Source: Photobacterium aquimaris
GTDB lineage: Bacteria; Pseudomonadota; Gammaproteobacteria; Enterobacterales; Vibrionaceae
Length of the DNA stretch: 64,000 bases
NCBI RefSeq assembly: GCF_002954455.1
Contig: NZ_MSCC01000002.1
Span: forward strand, 522,055-586,054
Reading direction: 5' to 3'
Both the position numbers and the translations under genes were made by a program. The notes under the pieces are model-generated. The model made no database searches and was not told where the DNA came from. It saw only the letters and a list, made by a program, of their open reading frames with translations. Below are positions 16,441 through 26,008 of the stretch, piece after piece; position 1 is the stretch's first letter; every line of letters starts with the position of its first letter.

Positions 16441-18195
16441 ATGACAAACAATACATCTCAACAATTTCACTCGCAGCCACAAGCGGGTCGTATTGGTAAA
16501 AACTATGTCGATGGTGTGAATCATTTCTTTCCATCCGCGATTATTGATGAAGAATGGCAGACAGAAAACCAAGTTACTATCACGGTTAAAATGACCTCAT
16601 TGGTTGAAGTGATGAAGTGGCTTTATTACGATCAAGGTGGCTGGTTAACGGTTACTTTTGGTAATGATGAGCGTAGTCTTAATGGTCACTTTGCGGTTTA
16701 TCATGCGCTTTCTATGGAAGGTGAAGTGAAAAGCTGGGTAACGGTAAAAGTATTGGTTGATGCTAATAGCCAAGAGTTTATCTCTATTACGCCAACCATT
16801 CCTGCCGCGGTATGGGGCGAGCGTGAAATCCGTGATATGTACGGTTTACGTCCGGTAGGTTTGCCTGATGAACGTCGTTTAGTATTACCTGATGATTGGC
16901 CTGAAAATCTACACCCATTACGTAAAGATGCGATGGATTACCGTCAGCGTCCACAACCGACAACAGAAACTGAAACCTATCAGTTTGATAATCAACTGGG
17001 CGATGATAGCAACCGTATTGTACCTGTAGGTCCTTTGCATATTACTTCTGATGAACCGGGTCACTTCCGTTTGTTCGTCGATGGTGAAGACATTGTTGAT
17101 GCCGACTACCGTATGTTCTATGTTCACCGCGGTATGGAAAAATTAGCTGAAACACGCATGGGTTATCATGAAGTGGCACAGCTAACTGACCGTGTCTGTG
17201 GTATTTGTGGTTTTACTCATAGTGTTGGTTACAGCAATACCATCGAAAATGCGCTATCAGTGGATGTGCCATTCCGCGCTAAGATGATCCGTACCGTATT
17301 ACTTGAAGTTGAACGCTTACATAGCCATATGCTTAACATCGGTCTATCAAGCCACTTTGTTGGTTTTGACTCTGGTTTTATGCAATTTTTCCGCGTTCGT
17401 GAAAAAACCATGGAACTTGCTGAATTGCTTACTGGTGCACGTAAAACGTACGGCATGAACTTAATTGGTGGCGTGCGCCGCGATTTTCTAAAACAGCAGC
17501 GCGTACAAGGTATTGCGATGGTGAAAGAAGTTCGTCAGAAATTCTCAGAGCTGGTGGATGTATTGCTTGCTACACCTAACATTGGCAGTCGTACAGAAAA
17601 CGTAGGTGTGTTATCAAAGCAGATTGCACGTGATTACAGTCCTGTTGGTCCAATGATTCGTGCTAGTGGTTTTAATCGCGATGTACGTACTGTGCATGGT
17701 CAATCGTTAGAGTCATACGGTAGTGTGCCGATTGATATTCAAGTAATGGAAAATGGTGATGTATTCTCACGAGTGATGGTACGTATTCGTGAAGTATTTG
17801 AATCATTAAATGTGATTGAATACGGTTTGGATCACCTACCACCGGGTGCAATTCTCACTGAAGGTTTCGATTACAAGCCAAATAAATTTGCGCTGGGCTT
17901 TACTGAAGCGCCACGTGGTGAAAACGTTCACTGGAGTATGACTGGCGATAACCAGAAACTGTTCCGCTGGCGTTGTCGTGCAGCAACATACGCCAACTGG
18001 CCAACACTACGTTACATGTTACGCGGCAACACAGTAGCAGATGCACCATTAATTATCGGTAGTTTAGATCCATGTTACTCATGTACTGACCGCGTAACGA
18101 TTGTTGATACTAAAAAACAGCGCAGTAAAACTATTCCTTATAAAGCGATTGAGCAGTACAGCATTGACCGCAAGAACTCGCCATTTAAGCTTTAG
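16441..18195 (+). CDS. hycE: [NiFe]-hydrogenase 3 large subunit HycE
   Basis: HycE is the catalytic subunit that reduces protons to hydrogen. Residues up to about 175 form a NuoC-like domain (VWGEREIRDMYGLRPVGLPDERRL). The rest is the NuoD-like [NiFe] large subunit. The nickel ligands are visible as CGIC (Cys253, Cys256) and DPCYSC (Cys545, Cys548). About 30 residues follow the last Cys pair (TDRVTIVDTKKQRSK...), the C-terminal peptide that HycI removes after nickel insertion. The 584 residues compare with 569 in E. coli, the extra residues being at the N-terminus. It requires HypA/HypB/HypF, encoded at 27.6-31.3 kb, and HypC/D/E, which are not in this window. Confidence 0.96.
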   Translation: MTNNTSQQFHSQPQAGRIGKNYVDGVNHFFPSAIIDEEWQTENQVTITVKMTSLVEVMKWLYYDQGGWLTVTFGNDERSLNGHFAVYHALSMEGEVKSWVTVKVLVDANSQEFISITPTIPAAVWGEREIRDMYGLRPVGLPDERRLVLPDDWPENLHPLRKDAMDYRQRPQPTTETETYQFDNQLGDDSNRIVPVGPLHITSDEPGHFRLFVDGEDIVDADYRMFYVHRGMEKLAETRMGYHEVAQLTDRVCGICGFTHSVGYSNTIENALSVDVPFRAKMIRTVLLEVERLHSHMLNIGLSSHFVGFDSGFMQFFRVREKTMELAELLTGARKTYGMNLIGGVRRDFLKQQRVQGIAMVKEVRQKFSELVDVLLATPNIGSRTENVGVLSKQIARDYSPVGPMIRASGFNRDVRTVHGQSLESYGSVPIDIQVMENGDVFSRVMVRIREVFESLNVIEYGLDHLPPGAILTEGFDYKPNKFALGFTEAPRGENVHWSMTGDNQKLFRWRCRAATYANWPTLRYMLRGNTVADAPLIIGSLDPCYSCTDRVTIVDTKKQRSKTIPYKAIEQYSIDRKNSPFKL

Positions 18196-18203
18196 GAGGA
18201 CAT

Positions 18204-18752
18204 GTGTTTAAGTTATTAAAAACAGTACTTAAAACTGGTAATGTTACTACTAAGTATCCTTTTGCTCCGATGGAAGTTAATGAGGATTTTCGTGGTAAAC
18301 CTGAACTCGATGCAGATCAATGTTTATCTTGCGGAGCTTGCACTCGTGCTTGTCCTGCCAATGCATTGATCATGGAAACTGATACTAAGTCAGGCACTCG
18401 TCGCTGGGAGCTTTCAACCGCGCGCTGTATTTTTTGTGGCCGTTGCGAAGAAGTATGCCCAACTCATGCAATTAAACTGACTCAGAATTTTGAGCTAGCA
18501 GTGACCAGTAAAGCTGATCTGTATGATGAAGCGGTTTTTACCTTGGCGAATTGTCGTCAATGTGAGCGTCCTTTTGTTGCAGGTAAACTGCTTGAATATG
18601 TGATTGATACCTTAGCGCAAAGCGGCGTTAGCGGTGAACAATTACAAGAACGTCGTAAACAGCTTGAAACTTGCCCTGAATGTCGTCGTAGCAACAACAT
18701 GCTAGACAGCGAAAATGTCAGTCACCTACGTTACCTTGAGGAGCAAAAGTGA
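18204..18752 (+). CDS. hycF: Formate hydrogenlyase ferredoxin-like subunit HycF
   Basis: HycF is the NuoI-like iron-sulfur subunit of FHL. The 182-residue protein has two [4Fe-4S] motifs, [12 protein letters not shown] and [13 protein letters not shown]-terminal Cys pairs (CRQCERPF and [12 protein letters not shown]) are typical of HycF and probably bind a further metal. The start is GTG 18204: an AGGAGGA site overlaps the hycE stop, and the overlapping ATG at 18202 is out of frame and hits a stop after five codons. The 3' end overlaps hycG (GTGA). Confidence 0.94.
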   Translation: MFKLLKTVLKTGNVTTKYPFAPMEVNEDFRGKPELDADQCLSCGACTRACPANALIMETDTKSGTRRWELSTARCIFCGRCEEVCPTHAIKLTQNFELAVTSKADLYDEAVFTLANCRQCERPFVAGKLLEYVIDTLAQSGVSGEQLQERRKQLETCPECRRSNNMLDSENVSHLRYLEEQK

Positions 18753-19582
18753 AAGGTATTAAACAATTAGTTGGCACAGCTCATACTCAGACCGTACCGG
18801 TTGAATTGCCACCCAATAGTCAAAAACTAAAAGACGCGCTAATCAAGGAAATTCGTCGTTCAGCCTATGTATATCGTGTGGACTGCGGTGGTTGTAACGC
18901 ATGTGAGATTGAGATTTTTGCCGCAACGACGCCTATTTTTGATACCGAACGTTTTGGTATCAAAGTTGTTGCTTCGCCACGACATGCCGATATTTTACTT
19001 TATACCGGTTCGGTAACACGTGCAATGCGTGCTCCAGCATTACGGGCTTATGAAGCAGCACCAGATCCTAAGATTGTGATTTCATACGGTGCATGTGGTT
19101 GTGATGGTGGTATTTTCCACGATCTTTACTGTGTTTGGGGGGGTACAGATAAAATTGTTCCGGTTGATGTTTATATTCCGGGATGTCCGCCAACACCTGC
19201 TGCAACCATTTTTGGATTTGCAGTGGCATTAGGACTACTTGATCAAAAATTGAAAGCCAAGGTACATCAACCTGAAGTGCAAAAGGCGAGTTTAAAACAT
19301 ACCGAAATTCCATTGGATATTAAGGTGATGATTGAACGTCAAGCACGCTTACTTGCGGGTTATGTACAAGGACAACGTATTGCAGATGATGTATTGAATG
19401 TACTTGCAACCTGTAGTGCTGATAACGTTGATCAAAAAATAAGTGACTATCTTGCGACCAAAGATGATCCACGTTTAACTGAAATCGTTAATATCTTGCT
19501 ATCAAAAACCATGGCAGCATTAACTGGTTCAGAAGCTTGTTCTGGTCAAGGTTCGCCATCATGTGGAGGCTGCCAGCAATGA
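18749..19582 (+). CDS. hycG: [NiFe]-hydrogenase 3 small subunit HycG
   Basis: HycG is the NuoB-like small subunit holding the proximal [4Fe-4S] cluster next to the HycE active site. Key segments are [38 protein letters not shown] and [17 protein letters not shown], which supply the cluster cysteines. At 277 residues it is about 20 longer than E. coli HycG (255). The extra part is a C-terminal tail with four Cys ([13 protein letters not shown] plus nearby residues) that enterobacterial HycG lacks as far as I recall. The start is a GTG overlapping the hycF stop, and the end overlaps hycH (ATGA). Confidence 0.94.
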   Translation: MKGIKQLVGTAHTQTVPVELPPNSQKLKDALIKEIRRSAYVYRVDCGGCNACEIEIFAATTPIFDTERFGIKVVASPRHADILLYTGSVTRAMRAPALRAYEAAPDPKIVISYGACGCDGGIFHDLYCVWGGTDKIVPVDVYIPGCPPTPAATIFGFAVALGLLDQKLKAKVHQPEVQKASLKHTEIPLDIKVMIERQARLLAGYVQGQRIADDVLNVLATCSADNVDQKISDYLATKDDPRLTEIVNILLSKTMAALTGSEACSGQGSPSCGGCQQ

Positions 19583-20028
19583 GTGATGTTTTAGCGGAAT
19601 TAACACAATCTCGACATTTTCAAGGCCGCGTCTATTTTTATACTTTAGGACGTAAGTTTGTTGATGAAAGTTATGATGTGCCTGAAGAAGCTAAACAAAT
19701 CATGTATTACAGTTTGGCAATTGGCCATCACTTAGGTGTAGTTGATTGCTTAAAAGCTGTGATTGAATGCGAAGGTGATGAATACCTGACATGGATCAGC
19801 GCGTTGCCACAAGACGGTGAAGCGTTCAATAAAATGAAGGGCTATTTTGTGTTTGGCGAAATTACTATTTATCCAGAACATCTTAATATGCTGGCGTTAG
19901 CCTTTGATCGAATTGATACCTCGACCCAAAATGCGCGCTCACAGCAATTAACCCGCGATTTTATTGCAGCGCTAGGTGATATTCATCGTGAGCCAACCAT
20001 GTACATGATGATTCGAGGAATACGCTAA
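19579..20028 (+). CDS. hycH: Formate hydrogenlyase maturation protein HycH
   Basis: HycH is a small cytoplasmic protein needed for assembly of hydrogenase 3; its exact step is not well defined. The start is ATG 19579, overlapping the hycG stop. The 149-residue product matches E. coli HycH (136) in [55 protein letters not shown] and [16 protein letters not shown]. The N-terminus is about 12 residues longer. It is followed after 2 bp by hycI. Confidence 0.92.
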   Translation: MSDVLAELTQSRHFQGRVYFYTLGRKFVDESYDVPEEAKQIMYYSLAIGHHLGVVDCLKAVIECEGDEYLTWISALPQDGEAFNKMKGYFVFGEITIYPEHLNMLALAFDRIDTSTQNARSQQLTRDFIAALGDIHREPTMYMMIRGIR

Positions 20029-20030
20029 CT

Positions 20031-20555
20031 ATGCTGCAGGAAGTGAATCTGTCAACCGTGATGGGCAAAAGTGTCTCTAATGATGATGTTGATCTGTCCG
20101 TTAGCAATATTGTGCTTACCGTGGGTAATAGCATGATGGGTGATGATGGCGCAGGTCCATTATTGGCGAAAATGATCAAAGCCAACCCGATTGAGAATTG
20201 GAGCGTGCTTGAAGGCGGTTCAATGCCTGAAGATTGTCTGCATCTGATTCGAAAATCACAACCGCAACGTGTGATTGTGGTCGATGCGGCTGATATTGGT
20301 GAACAAGCTGGAGAAGTTAGGATCATAGATCCAGAAACCATTGTTGATATGTATGTGGTTTCTACTCACAGTTTGCCATTAAATTTCTTAATTGATGATC
20401 TAAAAACCTTTGTACCAGAGGTGATTTTTGTCGGCATTCAACCAGCGATTGTGGCATTTTCATTTCCACTAACTGAAATGGTGCAAACCGCCGTTGAAAC
20501 TATTTATCAACGTTTGCCTGAGTGGCAAGGGTCGGGTGGTTTTGAGCATTGTTAA
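20031..20555 (+). CDS. hycI: Hydrogenase 3 maturation endopeptidase HycI
   Basis: HycI is the nickel-dependent protease that removes the C-terminal peptide of HycE after nickel has been inserted. The 174-residue protein has the family motifs VGNSMMGDDGAGPLLA, VIVVDAADIGEQAGEVRIIDP (metal-ligand Asp) and STHSLPLNFLIDDLK (metal-ligand His). It ends in the E. coli-like VYQRLxxWxGxGGF pattern. About 18-25 extra residues precede the usual start; an in-frame ATG at 20061 is an alternative start, although AGGAA at 20016 favours 20031. It is the last gene of the hyc operon. Confidence 0.94.
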   Translation: MLQEVNLSTVMGKSVSNDDVDLSVSNIVLTVGNSMMGDDGAGPLLAKMIKANPIENWSVLEGGSMPEDCLHLIRKSQPQRVIVVDAADIGEQAGEVRIIDPETIVDMYVVSTHSLPLNFLIDDLKTFVPEVIFVGIQPAIVAFSFPLTEMVQTAVETIYQRLPEWQGSGGFEHC

Positions 20556-20568
20556 TGCCGGTTGGTAC

Positions 20569-20656
20569 TGTCGATAAATAAACAGTGTCGAAGGGTGTCG
20601 ATAGTCACTGACGAATAATGTCGAATCAAGTGGCGAGGTTAATGTGGTTATCGACA
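20569..20656 (+). promoter_or_regulatory. TGTCGA repeat array, probable FhlA enhancer of hydN-fdhF
   Basis: TGTCGA occurs at 20569, 20586, 20596 and 20619, with an inverted TCGACA at 20651 and TGACGAA near 20610. The pair at 20586/20596 repeats the exact 10-bp spacing (TGTCGA-N4-TGTCGA) seen before hyc. The array sits about 105-195 bp upstream of the sigma-54 promoter at 20748. Confidence 0.7.
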
Positions 20657-20661
20657 TTACT

Positions 20662-20701
20662 AAAAAAGGAAGTACAGCACTGCATGTACTTCCTTTTTTT
20701 T
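20662..20701. terminator. Terminator of the hyc operon, between enhancer and promoter of hydN
   Basis: GGAAGTACA and TGTACTTCC form a 9-bp stem with six A before and eight T after. It lies after the TGTCGA array and before the hydN promoter, so hyc transcripts would run through the array before ending. Confidence 0.88.
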
Positions 20702-20747
20702 GATTTAATTTCAGCAATTTAAAAATAAATTTATCAAATCTTTATTT

Positions 20748-20763
20748 TTGGTATAATTAATGC
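20748..20763 (+). promoter_or_regulatory. Sigma-54 promoter of hydN-fdhF
   Basis: TTGGTATAATTAATGC has GG and GC at the -24 and -12 spacing (20750-20751 and 20762-20763). It differs from the hyc promoter sequence at only two of sixteen positions. It lies 62 bp before hydN. Confidence 0.85.
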
Positions 20764-20824
20764 TTAAAAGGTATCGTAGCATAAGACTATGTTGCGATGT
20801 ATCGATATCAACAAGGTATAGACC

Positions 20825-21373
20825 ATGAACCGGTTTGTTTTTGCAGATCCAAATCTGTGTATTGGGTGTCGAACTTGTGAAATCGCATGTGTTGTCTCAC
20901 ATCAAGCGGATGGAAAATTAACAGGTGTTGCACCAAAGGATTTTTCACCACGTTTGACATTGGTGAAAAATGCGCATGTAACAACACCCGTAATGTGCCG
21001 TCAATGTGATGATGCACCCTGCGCGCAGGTTTGTCCTAATAACGCTATCGTTTTAGAAGATGGCTATGTAAAAGTGATTCAGTCACGTTGTATCGGGTGT
21101 AAAACCTGTGTCATTGCTTGCCCTTATGGTGCAATGAATGTCGTGACAAAGATGGTTGAAGAATCAAAAGGTGCATCGCTATTTAAGCGCATGGTGCCTA
21201 AATCTCAAGCATTGAAATGTGACTTGTGTTCTCATCGTGAAGCAGGTCCTGCGTGTGTAGAAGTTTGTCCTACTAGCGCTATTCAGATTATTGAACCTGA
21301 AACATTACAAGAAACAAGCAAACAAAAACGTGAAGCAGCTGCGCTCAATGCTGCTGTAGCGATTGTGCGCTAA
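20825..21373 (+). CDS. hydN: Electron-transport ferredoxin-like protein HydN
   Basis: This 182-residue protein has four [4Fe-4S] clusters: CIGCRTCEIAC, CRQCDDAPCAQVC, CIGCKTCVIAC and CDLCSHREAGPACVEVC. It resembles E. coli HydN more than HycB in MNRFVFADPNLCIGCRTCE, VSHQADGKLTGVAPKDFSPR and the KQKREAAALN ending. HydN assists formate dehydrogenase H activity, probably in electron transfer or cluster supply. It is 56 bp upstream of fdhF under one sigma-54 promoter; in E. coli hydN is instead paired with hypF. Confidence 0.9.
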   Translation: MNRFVFADPNLCIGCRTCEIACVVSHQADGKLTGVAPKDFSPRLTLVKNAHVTTPVMCRQCDDAPCAQVCPNNAIVLEDGYVKVIQSRCIGCKTCVIACPYGAMNVVTKMVEESKGASLFKRMVPKSQALKCDLCSHREAGPACVEVCPTSAIQIIEPETLQETSKQKREAAALNAAVAIVR

Positions 21374-21429
21374 GGCGCTAAGCCCTCGTTTAAATACACA
21401 TTAATAACAATTATAGCCAAAAGGTTAGT

Positions 21430-23574
21430 ATGAAAAAATCAATTGTTGTTTGTCCCTACTGTGGTACTGGGTGCAAACTAAAGTTGGTTGTCGAAAATAA
21501 CAAAGTGGTGGCAGCAGAGCCAGCAATGGGTCGTACTAATGAAGGCCAACTTTGTTTGAAAGGCTACTATGGTTGGGATTTCCTCAACGATACCAACTTA
21601 TTAACACCACGCCTAAAGCAACCAATGATTCGCCGTACTCGTGAATCAGCATTAGAAGCCGTGTCTTGGGATGAAGCTATTCAATTTGCTGGCGATAAGC
21701 TAATGGCAATTAAAAAGCAATATGGTCCAGATGCGATAATGACAACAGGTTCAGCCCGCGGTCCGGGTAACGAAGCCAACTATGTGATGCAAAAATTCGC
21801 AAGGGCGGTGATCGGAACCAACAATGTTGACCACTGTGCTAGGGTGTGACACGCACCATCAGTCTCCGGTCTGGAGACAACAGTAGGTAATGGCGCAATG
21901 AGTAACGCTATTCCCGAAATTCAACTTACTAAATGCTTACTCATATTCGGTTACAATGCGGCTGATTCTCACCCTGTTGTAGCAAGACATATTCTTAAAG
22001 CCCGTGCAAATGGCGCTAAGATTATTGTATGTGACCCACGTAAGATCGAATCAGCGCGTGTTGCTGATCAATGGCTAGCGTTAAAGAACGGTTCGAACAT
22101 GGCACTCGTTAATGCGTTAGCGAATGTGATTATCGAAGAAAATTTATACGACAAATCTTTTGTTGAAAATAATACTGAAGGTTTTGCAGAGTTCCGTGAA
22201 ATTGCTTTACGTTATACTCCAGAGTCTGTAGAAGAAATCACAGGTCTTAGCGCTGCGGATATTCGCATGGCGGCTCGTACATACGCGGCTGCACCTGAAG
22301 CGATGATTCTATGGGGTATGGGTGTTACTCAGTATGGTCAAGCGGTTGATGTGGTTCGTGGTTTAGCTGGCTTAGCATTGTTAACCGGTAACTTTGGTCG
22401 TCCTGGTGTTGGTTGTGGTCCGGTTCGTGGTCAAAACAACGTTCAAGGTACCTGTGATATGGGTATGTTGCCTCATCAGTTCCCTGGTTATCAGAATGTC
22501 GATGTTGATGCTAATCGCGAAAAGTTTGAAAAAGCATGGGGTGTAGAGCTTTCAGGTAAGCCGGGTTACCGCTTAACTGAAGTTGGCCACAAAGCTGATG
22601 AAGGTATTTGTAAAGCGTTTTACATCTTTGGTGAAGATCCAGCGCAAACTGAAGCCGATCTAGCTGCAATGCGTGCAACTATGCGCAAGATGGATCTGGT
22701 TATCGTTCAAGATATCTTTATGACTCAAACTGCTGAATTTGCGGATGTTATCTTCCCTGCAACCAGTTGGGGCGAACATGAAGGTGTATACAGTAGTGCC
22801 GATCGTGGTTTCCAACGCTTCTATAAAGCAGTGATTCCAACCGGTAATGTGAAGCCTGACTGGGAAATCTTTAGTTTGTTAGCAACGTACATGGGTTACC
22901 CTATGTCGTATAACAATACTCAAGAAATTTGGGATGAGTTGCGTGCGTTATGTCCTGATTATGCAGGTGTGACGTATGAAAAAATGGCTGATCTAAAATC
23001 GGTACAATGGCCTTGTCCAACAGAAGATCACCCAGGTACATCGTACCTATTTGAAGGTAATAAGTTTACAACACCTTCAGGTAAAGGGATCTTCATTGGT
23101 GCTGATTGGCGTCCGCCACTAGAGCAGCCAGATGCTGAGTATCCGTTAGTGTTATCAACGGTGCGCGAGGTAGGTCACTATTCTTGTCGTTCAATGACAG
23201 GTAACTGTGCTGCGTTGCAAACATTGGCTGATGAACCGGGTTATGTGCAGATGCATCCAAATGATGCCAAAGCATTGGGGATCGATGATCAACAATTAGT
23301 TTGGGTATCATCTCGCCGTGGTAAAATTATCTCACGCGCTAATTATAATGATCGTGTGAATAAAGGTGTGGTTTACATGACATACCAGTGGTGGATTGGT
23401 GCTTGTAACGAATTAACCATTGAACATGTGGATCCTATTTCAAGTACGCCTGAATTTAAATATTGTGCAGTTAAAGTAGAAAATATTGATGATCAGCCGT
23501 GGGCTGAAAATTATGTACAAACTGAGTACAGTAATTTGAAAGCACGTTTGAAAAACCATGTTGCAAATGCGTAA
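21430..23574 (+). CDS. fdhF: Formate dehydrogenase H, selenocysteine-containing (UGA read as Sec140)
   Basis: FdhF oxidises formate to CO2 and feeds electrons to HycB. The reading frame is open over 715 codons except for one TGA at 21847-21849. That codon sits in the context CARV-U-HAPSV and corresponds to Sec140 of E. coli FdhF (VDHCARV-U-HGPSVAGL). Two partial frames would be wrong: the protein continues without gap through ETTVGNGAMSNAIPEI. The N-terminus has the [4Fe-4S] motif CPYCGTGC...QLCLKGYYGWD, and the remainder is a molybdopterin oxidoreductase ending in the cofactor-binding CAVKVENI region. The length matches E. coli (715 codons). A hairpin just after the UGA is the SECIS, and selABC are at 7.8-11.3 kb. 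Confidence 0.97.
21862..21878 (+). promoter_or_regulatory. Bacterial SECIS hairpin in fdhF
   Basis: GTCTCC and GGAGAC pair perfectly around the loop GGTCT, starting 12 nt after the UGA. The loop sequence and its distance to the UGA equal those of the E. coli fdhF SECIS, whose apical GGUCU contacts SelB. The E. coli element has a bulged U in the stem; here the stem is fully paired and no bulge is evident. Confidence 0.88.
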
Positions 23575-23643
23575 TTAAATTATTTAAATAAGACAGATTA
23601 CGTTTTATTTGTAGTTTATAACTCATAAATGAAAATAAGGTTT

Positions 23644-23676
23644 CCAAGATAAAGTATTGATTATTTTTTATCTTGG
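23644..23676. terminator. Possible terminator after fdhF
   Basis: CCAAGATAAA and TTTATCTTGG form a 10-bp stem with a 13-nt loop. The T-rich tract follows only after about 9 bases, so it is a weak or processing-type hairpin. The rest of the 320-bp gap is AT-rich and carries the fhlA promoter region. Confidence 0.45.
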
Positions 23677-23787
23677 TGCCTTATTTGTTTTTTTTGTAAA
23701 AATAATCGCACTTATTTAATTTTTAGCTCAATAAGTTAATAATATTATTACTTTTATTTTAGTGATGCTATTGTTAGTAATTATTGA

Positions 23788-23801
23788 TTGATATGGATCA
23801 A
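23788..23801 (+). promoter_or_regulatory. FNR box upstream of fhlA
   Basis: TTGAT-ATGG-ATCAA is a perfect FNR consensus site 94 bp before the fhlA start. A -10-like TATAAC lies at 23831-23836. This suggests that the activator is made under anaerobic conditions; the exact promoter geometry is uncertain. Confidence 0.7.
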
Positions 23802-23895
23802 TGCTTAGTTATTAAAATACTTGAGAATTGTATAACAAATGATTGAGTTATTATTCACGATTTAAGTCATATTATCAGCAAGAGTTAATGTCAAG

Positions 23896-25965
23896 ATGGA
23901 AAATTTTGAAAGCGATTTAATGATCTTTTCTAAGGCATTATTGTCTATTAATGATATATCAGGTGTAATAAATTTTCTAAATAATGAAAGTTTGTTATTC
24001 ATCGATGCCGATCGTGTTAATATTATTTTAAAAGATGATATAAATGCTCAATCAATATTATATTATCAAGACGCGAATAAAAATTTCCAACGCTATGATT
24101 ATTCAGAGGATAATATAAGTATTCATCATGTTGTATCATGTGAATATAGTCATTATATTAATGGCGAAGAACTTTATCGAACATTTCCTCAATTATCTAT
24201 CCATCCGGCATACACTAATATTCAAACTTATTGTAGAATACCGCTACTAATAGCAAATCAGCAGTTAGGAGCAATTGAATATATTAATCTTCGTTTACCG
24301 AGTTATGATGATGTAGAAAAACAATTTAAGTTGTTCAATAATATGGTTGCTGCAATGATCGAACATATTCTTGAGCATCAAATTGCTTCATCGTTAACTC
24401 AACAATTAAGTAATGAGCATAAGGATTATCAATTTTTAGTTGATATTACTAATGCTGTTATTAATCAAAGTTCAAAAAAAGAACTGATTGGCTCGCTATT
24501 ACACTTTTTATATCAACGATTTGGAATGAATGAATTATCAATCATTCAATCTCAAGATGGCCACTATAATCAATATTCTGGTGGTGATATTGAAGGTGAA
24601 ATTGATTATCAATGTCATTTTTTTACTGATGACAGCATGATTAAAAATGCGGTTGAAAATAATAAAGCGGTTATTTTAACTGCGGCTGATATTTATACTT
24701 TAAGAGGGGATGATAATAGTCCTTATTTTTCATCGTGGGCAAAAAGTGCTTGTGTTATACCAATGATATTTCGCGGTGTAACCATTGGTTATATTTGTTA
24801 TGTCAAAGCGGTAGAAAGCCAATTTGAGCCAAGTGAGATTGAATTATTTAAACAAATATCAGCACGAGTTGCATTAGCAATGCACAGTATTAAAGTGCAT
24901 CAATCTGCGATTCCACATCGCTCTCAAACTAAGTTTATTAGTATCGAAGATAGCTATGATGAGCACGCTATTTTTGATGACATTATTAGTCAAAGTGAAG
25001 TGATGAATAAAGTGCTAGAGCAGGTTGCTTTAGTTGCCAGTTGCGATAGTACGGTATTGATTTTAGGTGAATCAGGCACAGGTAAAGAGTTGATTGCACG
25101 CGCCATTCATAAAATGAGTCACCGCAGTAAAACCGATATGGTAAAGATGAACTGTGCTGCAATTCCAAGTGGGTTGTTTGAAAGTGAATTGTTTGGCCAT
25201 GAACGTGGCGCATTTACAGGAGCGGTTACTCAACGTGTTGGTCGGTTTGAGCAGGCACATAAAGGTACATTATTTCTTGATGAAATTGGTGATATGCCAT
25301 TGGAGTTACAGCCTAAATTATTACGTGCGTTGCAAGAAAATGAAATTGAGCGAGTAGGTAAAAATCAGCTTATCAGTGTCGATGTACGTATTGTGGTGGC
25401 GACTAATGTCAACCTGCTGCAAATGGTACAGCAGAAGCAATTCCGTAATGATTTATATTACCGTTTGAATGTTTTCCCGATTGAAATACCGCCGTTGCGA
25501 GAACGAGCAGAAGATATTCCTTTATTAGTAAAACATTTTACCCGCGAACTTGCGAAAAAAATGGGTAAAAACATTACCTCAATTGCCGCAGAAGATATGC
25601 ATATTATGCAGCAATTCTCATGGCCGGGTAATGTACGTGAATTGCGTAACGTGATTGAGCGTTCAGTTATTTTAACTCGAGGCCATGTACTTAATGTACC
25701 TACACATGAATTGGTTTCGTCGTCATCTATATTGGCTAGTAAATCTGTTGAAGTTGTGGAACAAGATACGCTATTACCCGCGACAGTTAAATCGCCTTCG
25801 CCGATGGTAGATAAACAAATGATAGTGGATGCGTTAATTCGCTGTGGTGGCGTTATTGCTGGCCCTAATGGTGCTGCTAATCAGTTAGGGTTAAAGCGAA
25901 CCACCTTGTTATCGCGCATGCAAAAAATGGGTTTGAATAGCCAAGATTTTCGATTAATTAACTGA
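23896..25965 (+). CDS. fhlA: Formate-responsive sigma-54 activator FhlA
   Basis: FhlA activates FHL genes with sigma-54 RNA polymerase when formate is present. The 689-residue protein (E. coli 692) has two N-terminal GAF-type sensory regions (about 1-160 and 185-335). The AAA+ domain follows, with Walker A GESGTGKE at about 391, the sigma-54 contact loop GAFTGA at 438, Walker B GTLFLDEIGDMP and the arginine-finger region ENEIERVGKNQLISVDVRIV. The C-terminal helix-turn-helix is GAANQLGLKRTTLLSRMQKMGL, almost identical to E. coli FhlA. It has its own promoter region with an FNR box. Its likely targets are the two TGTCGA arrays before hyc and hydN-fdhF. Confidence 0.94.
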   Translation: MENFESDLMIFSKALLSINDISGVINFLNNESLLFIDADRVNIILKDDINAQSILYYQDANKNFQRYDYSEDNISIHHVVSCEYSHYINGEELYRTFPQLSIHPAYTNIQTYCRIPLLIANQQLGAIEYINLRLPSYDDVEKQFKLFNNMVAAMIEHILEHQIASSLTQQLSNEHKDYQFLVDITNAVINQSSKKELIGSLLHFLYQRFGMNELSIIQSQDGHYNQYSGGDIEGEIDYQCHFFTDDSMIKNAVENNKAVILTAADIYTLRGDDNSPYFSSWAKSACVIPMIFRGVTIGYICYVKAVESQFEPSEIELFKQISARVALAMHSIKVHQSAIPHRSQTKFISIEDSYDEHAIFDDIISQSEVMNKVLEQVALVASCDSTVLILGESGTGKELIARAIHKMSHRSKTDMVKMNCAAIPSGLFESELFGHERGAFTGAVTQRVGRFEQAHKGTLFLDEIGDMPLELQPKLLRALQENEIERVGKNQLISVDVRIVVATNVNLLQMVQQKQFRNDLYYRLNVFPIEIPPLRERAEDIPLLVKHFTRELAKKMGKNITSIAAEDMHIMQQFSWPGNVRELRNVIERSVILTRGHVLNVPTHELVSSSSILASKSVEVVEQDTLLPATVKSPSPMVDKQMIVDALIRCGGVIAGPNGAANQLGLKRTTLLSRMQKMGLNSQDFRLIN

Positions 25966-26008
25966 ATATCATAAATAAAACATCATCATAGATGAATAAA
26001 GGAAAAAG

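Noticed and set aside
21430..21849. A short, separate 139-residue molybdopterin protein followed by a second enzyme
   Set aside because: The stop is the selenocysteine UGA of fdhF; sequence continuity, SECIS and length all support one 714-residue protein.
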